Shown here: piece after piece, positions 1-10,146 of the stretch
Numbering within the stretch: position 1 is the first letter of the stretch
How the letters are laid out: every line of letters starts with the position of its first letter
Origin: Arachnopeziza araneosa
Lineage: Eukaryota; Ascomycota; Leotiomycetes; Helotiales; Arachnopezizaceae
Length of the DNA stretch: 64,000 bases
Reading direction: 5' to 3'
NCBI GenBank assembly: GCA_003988855.1
Contig: QYAI01000004.1
Span: 186,001 to 250,000 of the forward strand
The notes under the pieces: generated by a model
The model's database searches: none
Told to the model about the DNA's origin: nothing
Seen by the model: the letters and a program-made list of their open reading frames with translations, nothing else
Translations under genes and position numbers: made by a program

Positions 1-1
1 T

Positions 2-2796
2 TGGGTCCTTGGGAAGACTATCGGCGCGGGGAGCATGGGCAAAGTGAAACTTGCGAGGAGAGTTGAGGGTGGGGAACAAGTAAATATCACGTCCTCTGTC
101 CGAAATCGGGCAGTGAGTACTAACAAATACTATCAGGTTGCCGTGAAAATCGTCCCTCGAGGCACTACCGACGACGGACATCACCAAAGCAAAGCTGATA
201 GGGAAAGGGCTGAACATTCCAAAGAGGTCCGCACAGCTCGAGAAGCTGCCATCGTCACACTTTTGAATCACCCATATATTTGTGGCATGAGAGATGTTGT
301 GCGAACTACATATCATTGGTATATGCTTTTTGAATATGTAAATGGCGGACAAATGCTCGACTACATCATCTCTCATGGGCGTCTAAAGGAGAAGCAGGCT
401 AGGAAGTTCAGCAGGCAGATCTCAAGCGCATTGGATTATTGCCATCGGAACAGCATTGTCCACCGAGATCTCAAGATTGAAAACATATTGATAAGCAAGA
501 CGGGGGACATTAAGATTATTGATTTTGGGTTGAGTAACATGTTCAACCCTCGAGACCACCTTAAAACATTCTGTGGAAGCTTGTATTTTGCAGCACCGGA
601 GCTTCTGCAAGCCAAACAATACACAGGACCAGAAGTTGACGTGTGGAGTTTTGGTATTGTTTTATACGTCCTAGTTTGCGGGAAGGTACCCTTTGATGAC
701 CAGAGCATGCCAGCTCTCCATGCAAAGATCAAGAAGGGCTTGGTTGATTATCCTGGATGGCTATCACCTGGTAAGTCGAATTCTAAGCCTCTATTAAGGT
801 ACCTGTGAGTTAACTCGAGGTAGAATGTAAACATCTCATTTCTCGAATGCTTGTTACGGATCCTAGACAGCGAGCGAGTCTGCAGGAAATCATGAACCAC
901 CCTTGGATGATCAAAGGCTTTGGTTCTCCACCAGAAAATCACCTTCCAATTCGCGAACCTCTTCGTCTACCGCTTGATCCAGATGTTATTGCTGCTATGA
1001 CTGGGTTTGACTTTGGCCCACCGGAGATTATAAAGGCACAATTAGAAGATGTTCTTGAGTCGCAAGATTACCAGAAGGCTGTCCGCTTGGCCTTGCATGA
1101 ACGAGAGGCTCAACCGACACCAAAAGATCCAGAGAAGAAGAGAGGATTTGGCTTTGACTTCTACAAGCGGAGAAACTCGTCCAACAGCCGCGATACCCTT
1201 ACGGCTCCTAGCGTGGAAGGCTTAGGATTAGGAAGCGATCCGATTAATGCATACCATCCACTGGTCTCGGTCTATTATCTTGTTAGGGAGAAGCAAGATC
1301 GTGATCGAGCTGCAGCTAATCCCGGAGCCACAAGCATGCCTCGTGCACCTGGAGAGGCCCCGCTTCAAGTACCAGATATACCAGCACCAAAAGCGGCACA
1401 TACGAACGCTGCAACGTATGAAATGGCAGGCGAAAAGCCAACTGGTGGTAGATCTCGACCTCGGGCACGTACCCATGGTGAGGATGAGGTCACAGAATCA
1501 ATGAAAAACGTCAAGCTCGCTAGTAGTGGTCCAGCATCTCCAGCCATTGTTGAGCCATCCACGAATACCCGAAAGGAAAGTACTGCTGCAGGGATATTAA
1601 GAAGATTTAGTACGAGACGACGAAAAGACCCTTCTGAGAAGCCTCATCCGCCACTTGTCACAGTCCAGTCTCCACATGAACCTAACACTCCCCGGAAAAG
1701 CTTCAGCGTTCGTCGAACTCGTGAGAGCGATACAGATGGACCACCATCTTCGATGCTTCGATCCGGTAGTAGCCAGCCTCGTCACAGCGAGCTTTTAACG
1801 CCGCCGAGATCTGCGGACAATCAGCGAAGTGCTAAGCCGTTAGGGAGATCCTCGAGCGTAAATTCTGCCGAATATAGGAAGAAGGATTATCGACGCGGCA
1901 CCTCAGAATCGGCCGCACCACCTCGAGTAACTTACAATGAGCCACCTCCCACCAGCGGTTCCGATCATTCGAAAGAAAACGAGAAATTATCTCGCGGGAG
2001 CAGCGAGCAGACAAATGCTCACCTTAGTCCTCGAACTGCTAGTTCAAGGACCAAATCGCTTGGGCACGCTCGTCGTGAGAGCATTCAGGCACGAAGGGCG
2101 AAGCGAGAAGAGCAAAAAGAAGCGAATGTGCCTGAAGAGACTGATGCAGAGGTTGGCGACGCGAGTGGGCTATCAAATGAGCGATTTGACAATGCCGAGA
2201 ACGTGAAACCCGTGTTCTTGAAGGGGTTATTTAGCGTGTCCACGACATCAACGAAGCCTGTTCCAGCTATTCGTGCTGAGATTCTTAGGGTCCTGAAGCA
2301 ATTGGGCGTTGAGCACTCTGAGATTAGGGGTGGATTTATCTGCCGGCACACACCTTCTATTGACTTGAAAAAAGTCGTCGATATGCCACCCAGCAGCTAT
2401 AGCAATCACACCCCAGGCCACCGTAGGCGGATTAGTTTCGGAGGTTTCATGGGAGGTGGGAACTCGGAAAGAGACCGAGACGACTTCCGGGACTCGGAGA
2501 GATCTCCTCAAACACCAAGAACGCCTGCTAAGCATCGTGGAGACAATAGCTATACGAATTCCGATGCTTCAGAGGAGTCCATCAGCAGAGACCACCAAGG
2601 TTCTGCGCGAGCAGTAGGAGAAACAAGCACGCATGTGCAAAGCGAGCTTGGAGGTAGCATGATTCTTGAATTTGAGATTTTCATTGTCAAAGTGCCTCTA
2701 TTATCCTTCCATGGCGTCCAGTTCAAGAAGGTTGCTGGAGGAACTTGGCAATACAAAAACATGGCAGATCAGATTCTACGAGAGTTAAGACTTTGA
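2..2796 (+). CDS. KIN1: KIN1/KIN2-type Ser/Thr protein kinase, 5' truncated by window edge
   Basis: This is a CAMK/PAR-1-like kinase of the fungal KIN1 family, which acts at the plasma membrane in polarity, exocytosis and wall integrity. Exons are <2-770 and 824-2796. The 53-bp intron (GTAAGT...GTAG) restores the frame across the end of the kinase domain. About 913 residues are visible. The catalytic core starts in the glycine loop (GAGSMGKV), followed by the VAVK lysine (about residue 46), HRDLKIEN (about 154), DFG (about 174), the activation-loop [10 protein letters not shown], and MLVTDPRQR in exon 2. A long Ser/Arg-rich linker follows. The end ([16 protein letters not shown], last 16 residues) with the upstream hydrophobic strands is the KA1 membrane-binding domain characteristic of KIN1/MARK kinases. 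The N-terminus lies outside the window. Kinase identity is certain; the KIN1 orthology is supported by the length of the linker plus KA1. Confidence 0.93.
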
Positions 2797-3692
2797 GTCC
2801 TCCTTCATGGAGAGGGCGATACAGCCATGCTTGGAGCTGGACGGGTTTCATTTGTTTTCATGGTATGCCAAGCATTACATACATTAGGTGTTGGTCCGAA
2901 TTTGGACACACACGCCCCATCGTGAGTTCTTTTGTTGTCGAGTTTTGAGCCATCGTGGAGCGATTTTGTGTAGGATTCTGTTCATGCTGAGGATGGGGAC
3001 GAGAGATGATCTGCATTTATGGGATGGAAAGCCGTAGTTAATCCTGGGTGCCCTATTATGGACGAGGGAATGGAGTTTTGGGCACGTGGAAAAGATAATA
3101 CGAGGGCTCACTATAGGCCTACTTTCCGTTCAGACTCCAACCTACTTTTTACCTTCACCGACATTATTGCTTTGTGAGAAGATTGTGATTTCTGTAAGCT
3201 ACAGGCAAAAGCTACCGCTTGCTATTTATCCGACGCTCGTGGAGTGTGGCATTCGACGCATCTAGGCAGGATTCGTGATGGCAAGAATGAATTACCTTAA
3301 CACAACTACATTACTGACTGTTGTTTGTGACATTTGGCTAAAGGTTAACACTGCTGCTGCTCGCTCACTCGGGAAAGTTCCCGGCGACACGGTCAACAGA
3401 TAGCCGATGGCTAGCCTACACAGGTCTCTATGAAAAGAGATTCATTCATCCCTACAAAGTAGATAGTTCAAATCCCTTTTCCGATGCGTGCCAGGATGGT
3501 GGTCAAGGTCCTCCCTATTAATCTGGTAGTCAGGTCCTCGTGCTCCTTCGACCTCACGTAAGCACATGCAGCGGCCTGCATCAAGACCAACCGCAGCAGC
3601 TGCGATACAAGCCCCAGCCTCGACGACGCGGGAACCAGTAGGGTCAATTATCTTCCCCAAGTCGGCTTGCGACCGAAGCAGCCAGGTAGCCG

Positions 3693-3705
3693 AGTCAGTG
3701 ACTCA
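3693..3705. promoter_or_regulatory. CPRE/GCRE-like palindrome upstream of cpcA
   Basis: A 13-bp perfect palindrome (GAGTCA-G-TGACTC) continues into TGACTCA at 3699-3705. TGACTCA is the established binding site of GCN4/CPC1 bZIP dimers. The site lies 1.6 kb before the first AUG of the CPC1 frame. Autoregulation is inferred, and a 7-mer also occurs by chance. Confidence 0.4.
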
Positions 3706-4000
3706 TTCCTTGATCTTTGTCCTGTGGGGTCTCGGTCCTGGACGGAAGTATGGAGGCTTGGGTTGGGGACTTTGGGGAAGGGAGGATCACTGTAACGCGG
3801 TGGGATGGATTCTGGCAGCAGCCCCCCTCGGTCATTGGACGCGCTAACGAAGCGGACGAGAAGGGCGCCCGGTGTCCAGGGGGGAATCGTAATCGGTGTG
3901 CTCTTTCCGGTCTCCTTCAGGCTTCGGCCAGCGCTGGTGCCAGAACGACCAAGGCGGAAAGAGCACACACAGCTTATCTCCAGCGGTCGTTGTTTTTTTT

Positions 4001-4024
4001 GGGGGGGAGGGGGGGAAGGGGGGG
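4001..4024 (+). repeat. G-run tract with quadruplex potential
   Basis: A T8 run is followed by runs of 7, 7 or 8 and 7 guanines separated by one or two adenines. It sits in the cpcA upstream region. Such a tract can fold into a G-quadruplex in DNA, or in RNA if transcribed. It is also a common place for homopolymer sequencing errors. Confidence 0.5.
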
Positions 4025-4331
4025 TTTCATCCTTGGGGTGCCAGGCATGCTGTTTTAAGGACTGCTCAGGCAGAGATCTAGCACTGGCATAGGCAGGCAT
4101 GGTCCACGTAACGGCGTGTGAGAGTGCTGTCCAGCGAGATACGTGGGCAGAGGAACAGCGTCGCAGAGGAGGCATCCCAACAGCGCGGGCTGAGGCTACA
4201 GGCTAAACCTCGATGGTCCCAGGCTCTGCGGCAAGGAAGGGAGGGAGGGCAGAGCGAAGGTTGTGCAGTAGTCCTGTTGCTTGCTGTACCAGAGAGAGAC
4301 CAAAGACACGAGACATGTAATTTCACCAAGC

Positions 4332-4365
4332 CCATCATCCATCATCCATCATCCATCATCCATCA
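4332..4365 (+). repeat. 7-bp tandem repeat (ATCCATC)
   Basis: Four to five perfect copies of a 7-bp unit lie in the presumed cpcA leader or promoter. No function is evident. Confidence 0.8.
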
Positions 4366-4502
4366 CAGCAGCCAAATTGCTGCTGGCAGCCTCAACAGCA
4401 GCAAAAGCAGCTTCCTTCGTGGAGGCTGTGTCGCTCTTGCGTTGCTTGCGCCCTGCCAGATCAATCTCGCGTGGCGGGCGAATCAGCACCCGCGACCGGC
4501 GG

Positions 4503-4509
4503 TGACTCA
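4503..4509. promoter_or_regulatory. TGACTCA element upstream of cpcA
   Basis: An exact TGACTCA (GTGACTCAC context) lies 145 bp before the first short uORF. With the site at 3699 it gives two exact GCN4/CPC1-type motifs in 0.8 kb, consistent with autoregulation of cpcA. This is inferred from the motif only. Confidence 0.45.
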
Positions 4510-4647
4510 CCGAAAAGTGGGGCTGCTGACCACGACGCGAAACAGTCAAATACGTTGACTCTTGCCCATCAGGCACCGCTCTCTTTCTTCATCCCTTTGA
4601 CACCTTACCACAACCACATCACACATACACAGAATATCGTCGACAAG

Positions 4648-4656
4648 ATGTTCTAA
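4648..4656 (+). promoter_or_regulatory. Two-codon uORF (Met-Phe-stop) in cpcA leader
   Basis: ATG TTC TAA with a favourable context (purine at -3). It is in the same frame as the CPC1 coding sequence, which stays open from the codon after this stop to the end of the gene. A very short first uORF that permits reinitiation is typical of GCN4/cpc-1 leaders. The assignment as uORF1 is inferred. Confidence 0.55.
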
Positions 4657-5307
4657 ACAACAGTCATCGCGACTCCTACCACGCCAACCTCAGTCACCAT
4701 TCCGTCCCAACTTCCACACCAACCCACCCACTCCACTCCCCCCCCCCCAACTTCAGATTTTCCCTTCCCGGAAACTCTGACTTCAAGCACAGCTTCCAGC
4801 TCCCGCTTCAGTCTTCCAACCGCCAAAATACCTTCACAAGAGTTTACACTCTTCACAACGGATTCCCAATCAACATGGCTTCCCTCCAGTTCATCGAGCC
4901 TGCCGGCACAATCTCCGCATCAGTCACAGCACTCTCAGGATCTTTCCGGTCCCAACGCACAAGCTCGCCATCAGGACTTCGTTCTGTTCGAGAGCTCTCC
5001 CAGCGTTCGCAGTACCCCTAGTCTGTCCAGTAACCCCGCCCTCACAGGCCAACATCGTCGTAACTCCTCACAAAACCTGACTGCCTCGACTTTGCAGAAT
5101 CAAAGGGTCGCCGCGATCATTCAAGCAACTGGACATTCTATCTCTACTTCGGCCCTCACAAATCGGTATCATCCTGCGCAGAGTCCCCAACAGTTCTACG
5201 CCTCATCTGCGCCTTCTTCCACCACGGCCTTGCAACAACAGCGACCGACTCGTCCTCAAGTCCCCCTGTTCTCGCAGTCCACTAGTAATATCCCACAAAC
5301 TCCCAAC
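4657..5307 (+). CDS. cpcA: AUG-less N-terminal extension of the cpcA reading frame
   Basis: The CPC1 frame is open for 217 codons upstream of its first AUG (5308). It reads as protein rather than random leader: it is Ser/Pro/Gln-rich and contains QDFVLFESSPSVRSTPSL and LQNQRVAAIIQATGHS, which resemble conserved N-terminal segments of fungal CpcA proteins. There is no in-frame ATG. Near-cognate codons before the second uORF are ACG 4681, ATT 4699, CTG 4777 (A at -3), ATA 4828 and ACG 4858. Non-AUG-initiated, conserved extensions have been described for N. crassa cpc-1 and Pezizomycotina homologues, so this is probably translated. An 11-C run at 4738-4748 could hide an indel. Confidence 0.55.
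4875..5021 (+). promoter_or_regulatory. 48-codon uORF overlapping the cpcA extension
   Basis: ATG at 4875 (AACATGG, A at -3) opens a 48-residue frame ending at TAG 5019-5021, in another frame than CPC1. Its length and place match the long inhibitory second uORF of cpc-1/cpcA leaders (about 40-55 codons in other ascomycetes). It overlaps the AUG-less extension, so both frames would be read from the same DNA. Confidence 0.6.
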
Positions 5308-6090
5308 ATGGCTATGCAAGGTACTTATCCTTCGATTCACGCTGCGCGCTTCCGTGACTCACACTCCACAGACATGGATCTTTTTGATGAATTCACTGCC
5401 TTTGAGGGTGGAGCCTCGACACAAAACACGTTTCCATCGGCTTACTCCTCTCCAGCCGTGCCAACCATCTACGACGTGAACACCAACATGTCATCGTCGA
5501 GCTCCACCAACATGGGTACTATTTCTCCACATGATTTGCATCGTGACCCATTTGCCTCCGCGCCCAACTCGACCGCTTTCACCAACTTGACATCTCCATC
5601 CACCTACAACGAGTCTCCTGAATACGGTGACCACTTTGATGTGTCCCCTTTTGTCGGTAACAATGGCGACCTCGATCAGGCCTTAAGTGGTGACCCTTGG
5701 TTTCCTCTCTTTCCTCCGGAGGATCAAACCAAGCAGCCACAACCTGACCAGTCTCCTCTGCTCCCTGAAGAGGAACTGGAAGTCTCCGAACATCTCCGAA
5801 CATCAACTACTCGTCGTCGTTCTGGTACAGCAACATCCCCACCTGCCGGAACTCATGCCTCTGTCTCTGGTGTCAACTCTCGAAAGCGCGACAAGCCTCT
5901 TCCACCCATCATTGTCGAGGATCCTAACGACACCATCGCGATGAAGCGAGCACGCAATACTCTTGCAGCTCGTAAATCTCGTCAGCGAAAGATGCAACGT
6001 TTCGAAGAGCTCGAGGATGAGATTGCTAAGTTGAAGGAGGAGCGTGATCATTGGAAGGATATTGCTTTAAGGCGGTCTGGCGGTCAGTGA
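5308..6090 (+). CDS. cpcA: Cross-pathway control bZIP activator (CPC1/CpcA, GCN4 counterpart)
   Basis: Transcription factor of general amino-acid control that activates biosynthetic genes through TGACTCA sites. From the first in-frame AUG it has 260 residues, the usual CPC1/CpcA size. Family landmarks in order: an acidic activation segment (MDLFDEFTAFEGGAST), the stretch DPFASAPNSTAFTNLTSPS, the aromatic DPWFPLFPPED, PLLPEEELEV, the linker RKRDKPLPPIIVEDPNDT, then a basic region from about residue 212 (ARNTLAARKSRQRK) and a short zipper ending in GGQ. No intron is needed. The start is the main uncertainty: MDLF at 5374 is another AUG candidate, and the frame continues upstream without AUG to 4657. 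Translation is probably controlled by the uORFs at 4648 and 4875, as for GCN4. Confidence 0.9.
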   Translation: MAMQGTYPSIHAARFRDSHSTDMDLFDEFTAFEGGASTQNTFPSAYSSPAVPTIYDVNTNMSSSSSTNMGTISPHDLHRDPFASAPNSTAFTNLTSPSTYNESPEYGDHFDVSPFVGNNGDLDQALSGDPWFPLFPPEDQTKQPQPDQSPLLPEEELEVSEHLRTSTTRRRSGTATSPPAGTHASVSGVNSRKRDKPLPPIIVEDPNDTIAMKRARNTLAARKSRQRKMQRFEELEDEIAKLKEERDHWKDIALRRSGGQ

Positions 6091-9000
6091 CTTATGGTTT
6101 GGAACCCTTTGCCGGCAACTACTCATGGATTGGGGGGAAGATTGTAAGAATCTCAGCCCTCGGAGGCGATAGTAGCAGCTGTGCAGGGGTTCAGCAATGA
6201 CGCTATTGGCCGTGGATATCTTAAAAGTTTCGTGTACTTCTTTTTATTACGATTTGTGGCGTGGAGTCCTGCGACGGAGCCTGTTTTGTGCTTCAGGAAT
6301 CGGTGTTCATATGGATCTGTCCTATGGACCTGAGGGGGTCGTTGAGACTCGTGCTCTTCTATTTTTGAGTTGGTTCATTACGATGGCTTTGGTGTCTCCT
6401 CTAGTCTAGAGATGGTGACCCAGGCGCTGTTTTTCTAATTAGTTCATACAATGAACATCATTGATGTCACCATAATTGTCTTTGTGAATCTATATGCTCT
6501 TGTTGTGCTACCATTCGGCGTAATTAAATGCAGCTTAGAACAAATCGTGTCAACTTGCACTCCCAAACTCCTTGTTCAACAACGTACCCCCTGATCATTT
6601 TGAGGAGACGATGCAAATCAAATACTGTGCCATGATCACCGTTTTGAAGCCTGCCTAGGAAGCCTTCAATGGCTTCCTCTGGAGTCCGAGTTTCGATGCC
6701 TTCGAGTGTTGACGCCATCGTGACGGGTTTTGTCTCTGACTGAGAAGCAATTACGGGTCCTGCAGGTAGGAGGAATAGTCAAAGGGGCAGTCTCATGGCC
6801 AAAGCGGAAAGAGCCCTGGTGGTTCTTGTGAGGAAGAGACTCTCCTGCTTTCGTAGCAGAAGGTCCAACAAGCGGCGAGAATCCTCAATCGAGGTACCAT
6901 GCATCGGCAGCTGAGACGCTTGTCGAACGCATTCAACAAGATCAAGTTGTAGGTACCGTGGATCAGCAGTCAGGATTTGTAGCGTTAAGCTAGATCAAGA
7001 TTTAGATCTTGTCAGGTGTGATCCCTCCTTGGTGTGATTAGAGAGAATAGGTCAGGTTTAGAGCAGGTCTGACCGGATTTGCTGTTGATCGGTCTGTTGT
7101 AACGGCTCGCTTTAGTGTTAAACGTAACTGAGAGTAGGGGTAAGGACTTGAACTGTGACAAGAAAGGGAAAGGCGTAGTAACAATGTTCTACACACTACG
7201 CTAAATCAAGTATGAAGCTTTGAGACAGGTACCTTCTTCACTCAACTCTACCCCCTTGGTAAAAGTAGGCGGCGACATAGCGGTCCATCCAGCCCATCCA
7301 CCCTATGTAGTATATATATTCCACAAACTACCCATCTCATCACCTCAGAATGATCCCCGATGCAACTTTCCCAGCCATGTGAGGGAGCGAAGCGTTTGAC
7401 TCAGTGCCACTGTGTGGGCGGAGACCTGTGCTCTTGTAGCTCTTGTAGCTCCTGTGCTGGAAGTTTGCGTTTCCCGTTTAGCCATGTTTTTTCCCTTGGG
7501 ATGCTTGCTTCGGCCAGTCGATACCGCTGCTTGATCTTGGTTGAAGCACTTTGCCTCGGGTCTGGAAATGCAATCTTGGTTTAAGTGCTTGCTGAGCGAA
7601 GTTGCTCAGGGCCAGCTTTTAAGTTTGCGTTTGTCCCATTGCCTTGGGAACACAAATTCATAGCGGGTTTGTCGCAAAATTTGCGGGTGGCGTTTTCGAA
7701 GCTGATGCAGAGAGACCTACCAAATTGTGATGTGAGTAATTGGTTGGACATAATGAGAAGATAATTTGCCTACGGTAAAAGCATCCGCGAAAAATTGTCC
7801 AGGGTTGATTTTACCTCTTGACTTGTGTATAAGGAGATGACGTTAGGTGGCTTTAGAATAAGGTTATTTTGAAGTGAGACTCTGTATCCAGAGTGATGAA
7901 AAGACGGGAGATATTGGTGCCATCTACATTTATTGATTTCAGGGTAAGATCTCATATCAACCCTTCCGATTTTTGGATACCTTTCGCGCGATGTGAATGC
8001 CACCTTATTCAGGGATAATGGTCCCAGATTATAATCTTTGCTATTGGTTATATCTTCGCCGTTTTTTTGGGAATGAGAACAGTCCACACAATCTTTAAAG
8101 CTGGACCTCTTGCAAAATTTTCTCGGATATCTTCAGGTAGGCAAGAATAAACCCCAGTGACTGAATCTACCTTTGAATATATTACTACCTACCACTAAAC
8201 CTAATTTAATCTTATTTCCAGGCTCATCACTTGGTATTCGATTCTTGAAGATATCATAAATCAAGTAGGACAATGCTTCGCTCATGACTGTCCTGTTCTA
8301 CCATGTAGAATTGGACTTTGCTTGAATAGACACGCCTCAGAGCAAACACTTCAAATATCCCTGATGATGATCTGTATCTCTCATCTATCTATTGTGATTT
8401 CCCAGTCAAAAAAGACTTCACTTCTAGACAAGCATCGAGCGTACCAGCCAATTACATTGTGCCAACGCCGCCTAGAAACTCCTCAAGAAGAGATGATGCA
8501 CACTATCATGGAGAAGAAGGGAGCGAGGAATTTCAATCATTTATCGTTGACATCCAGAGCAATTTTAGAAAAAACAAATTTGAACAATTTCAAGGCACTG
8601 TGAGGTAGCTTAGGTTAAGTAGTTCACTATGGTTACTTAATTATCTTCCAAAATAACTGAGTAGAAAATATGGCTAATTATTCGAGGATGAGAAATACCA
8701 GTTGGTTTGCCACAAATCATTGCAACACATGGTGATACTAAGATGTATCATAGCAATATCAAACATGACAGTTTGTGAGTATCTACCCCGTTCTTTTGAA
8801 ATAAATTTACTGCTCACTTCTCTCGACTCTTGACAGCCTTCAACTATCAAAATTCTCCAAGAAGAACCAGGATTTGGTCTCCTTTGACTTGATGCCCACT
8901 ATAGTGTAGCTATCACTCCAACCAAGGGACTCGCCGACCTCCGTATCCTTATCTCTTATCTTGTTCTTCTACCAGAAGTGGGATGCAATGCGAGGCTGAC

Positions 9001-9095
9001 AGTCCGTAGACAAGGCTTACAAAAGCTTCAGCTTCCCATTGCTACCAGATGATCATTTTCTCTGTTCATTTTACCATCGTTTTCAATCCGTTAAA
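6091..9095. other. Intergenic region; AT-rich from about 7.6 kb
   Basis: No recognisable gene apart from the broken small ORF at 6524-6796. A TATATATA motif (about 7311-7318) precedes a Cys-rich 74-codon frame at 7360-7584. That frame has no signal peptide or family resemblance and is left uncalled. From about 7.6 kb the DNA is AT-rich with only short frames. It could contain decayed sequence, but I cannot identify a source. Confidence 0.4.
6524..6796 (-). pseudogene. Possible small secreted-protein relic with an in-frame stop
   Basis: On the minus strand an ATG at 6796 starts MRLPL, then TGA (6781-6779), then continues in the same frame with LFLLPAGPVIASQSETKPVT and MASTLEGIETRTPEEAIEGF to a stop at 6524. 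Without the TGA the N-terminus would look like a signal peptide. The part from ATG 6718 alone is 64 codons. I do not recognise the mature part. It may be a nonsense-interrupted secreted protein gene or a chance frame. Confidence 0.25.
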
Positions 9096-10146
9096 ATGCC
9101 ATCCTCACTGTCATCTCCTATCTTTAGTATACCCACCGTCGATATCTCCCCTTTCCTCACATCACCCAACTCACCCTCCGGACTCAAAGTTGTCTATGCA
9201 GTCCGAGATGCTTGTCTCAATACAGGCTTCTTTCAATTGACCGGGCATGGGATCCCACGCTCGCTTCAAGACAAGGTGTTGAAGGGTTCAGAAGCTCTCT
9301 TCAAGTTACCAATGGAAGAGAAGATGAAGCTTGATAGATCGAAGAGCGTGGGTGCTAGCAATAGGGGTTATGAAGTCATTGGGGGGCAGATATTGCAGGA
9401 GGGTGGGCAGAAACCAGATTTGAAAGAAGTGTGTCGCGTCATTGTTCCTTGAGCCAACTTCAACATTGACATAAGTGAAGGGTTTTTACGTGGGACAACA
9501 TATTCCTGCCTCTGATCCCAGAGTTCTGAAAAGAGCTTTCCTCATCGGTCCAAACATCTGGCCTAACCCGGCCTTCGTCCCGGAAGCAGTCTTCAAGGAA
9601 CCCATGGAGGCTTATTTCTCAGCTATCTTCGCTTTGGCTCTCAAGGTACTGGATATCATCGCCGCGGGGATGCCGTATGGCCCAGATGTGTTCAAGCACT
9701 TCACATCTAATGATCCGGTTACATCTGTACGGCTGTTACACTATCCTCCTGACAAGTCCAATGATGAGAAGCAGTTTGGTGTAGGTGCTCACACGGATTT
9801 CGGCGCTATAACACTACTTCTTCAAGATGACGCAGGAGGTTTACAGGTATGGGATCGAAATGGGGAAAGATGGGTTGATGTCCAGCCCAACGGTGAGGCA
9901 TATGTAGTTAACGTGGGAGATATGTTGCAGATGTGGACTGGGGGAACGTATAAAAGCAGTCTGCATAGGGTGATTAATCGTACCGGAAGAGATAGGTATA
10001 GTGTTCCTTTCTTTTTTGACGGGAATTGTGAGACGATTTTGAAACCCTTAGATGGTAGCAAAGGAGATAGGGAACCATTAACTGTAGAAGAACATATGAG
10101 GGAGAGGTTTTCGAGTACTTATGGGCAGGGGAACCACAAGGTTTGA
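9096..10146 (+). CDS. 2-oxoglutarate/Fe(II)-dependent oxygenase, isopenicillin N synthase-like family
   Basis: A 332-residue oxidoreductase of the DIOX_N plus 2OG-FeII_Oxy type. Exons are 9096-9428 and 9481-10146, with a 52-bp intron at the conserved junction LKE/GFYVGQ. The ATG at 9096 has AAA before it and starts the conserved IPTVDISPF segment; the in-frame ATG at 9039 would add an unlikely leader. N-terminal landmarks are TGFFQLTGHGIP and the KxxLD-like region; the jelly roll has HTDFGAITLL (Fe ligands His and Asp, about residues 215 and 217), LHRVINR (third ligand His, about 273) and RYSVPFFFDG (2-oxoglutarate-binding Arg). All catalytic residues are present. Substrate unknown; relatives hydroxylate or desaturate small molecules. 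No biosynthetic cluster surrounds it. Confidence 0.9.

Larger units (their letters stand above)
2797..4647. other. Intergenic region and probable cpcA promoter/5' leader
   Basis: I see no credible gene here. Long open frames on the minus strand around 3650-4175 are low-complexity Pro/Arg/Ser products of GC-rich DNA. The stretch holds TGACTCA elements, a G-run tract and a 7-bp tandem repeat, listed separately. It also has short upstream ORFs: ATG at 4213 (35 codons, ending 4320) and an in-frame start-stop ATG TAA at 4315-4320. Whether these are transcribed depends on the unknown cpcA start site. Confidence 0.5.

Noticed and set aside
3648..4175. 175-codon minus-strand open frame in the cpcA upstream region
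   Set aside because: Composition is low-complexity Pro/Arg/Ser translated from homopolymer- and GC-rich DNA. It has no motif and runs antisense to the probable cpcA leader.
7360..7584. Cys-rich 74-codon frame behind a TATA-like motif
   Set aside because: No signal peptide, cysteines come from a CTCTTGTAG-type local duplication, and no splice or family support.
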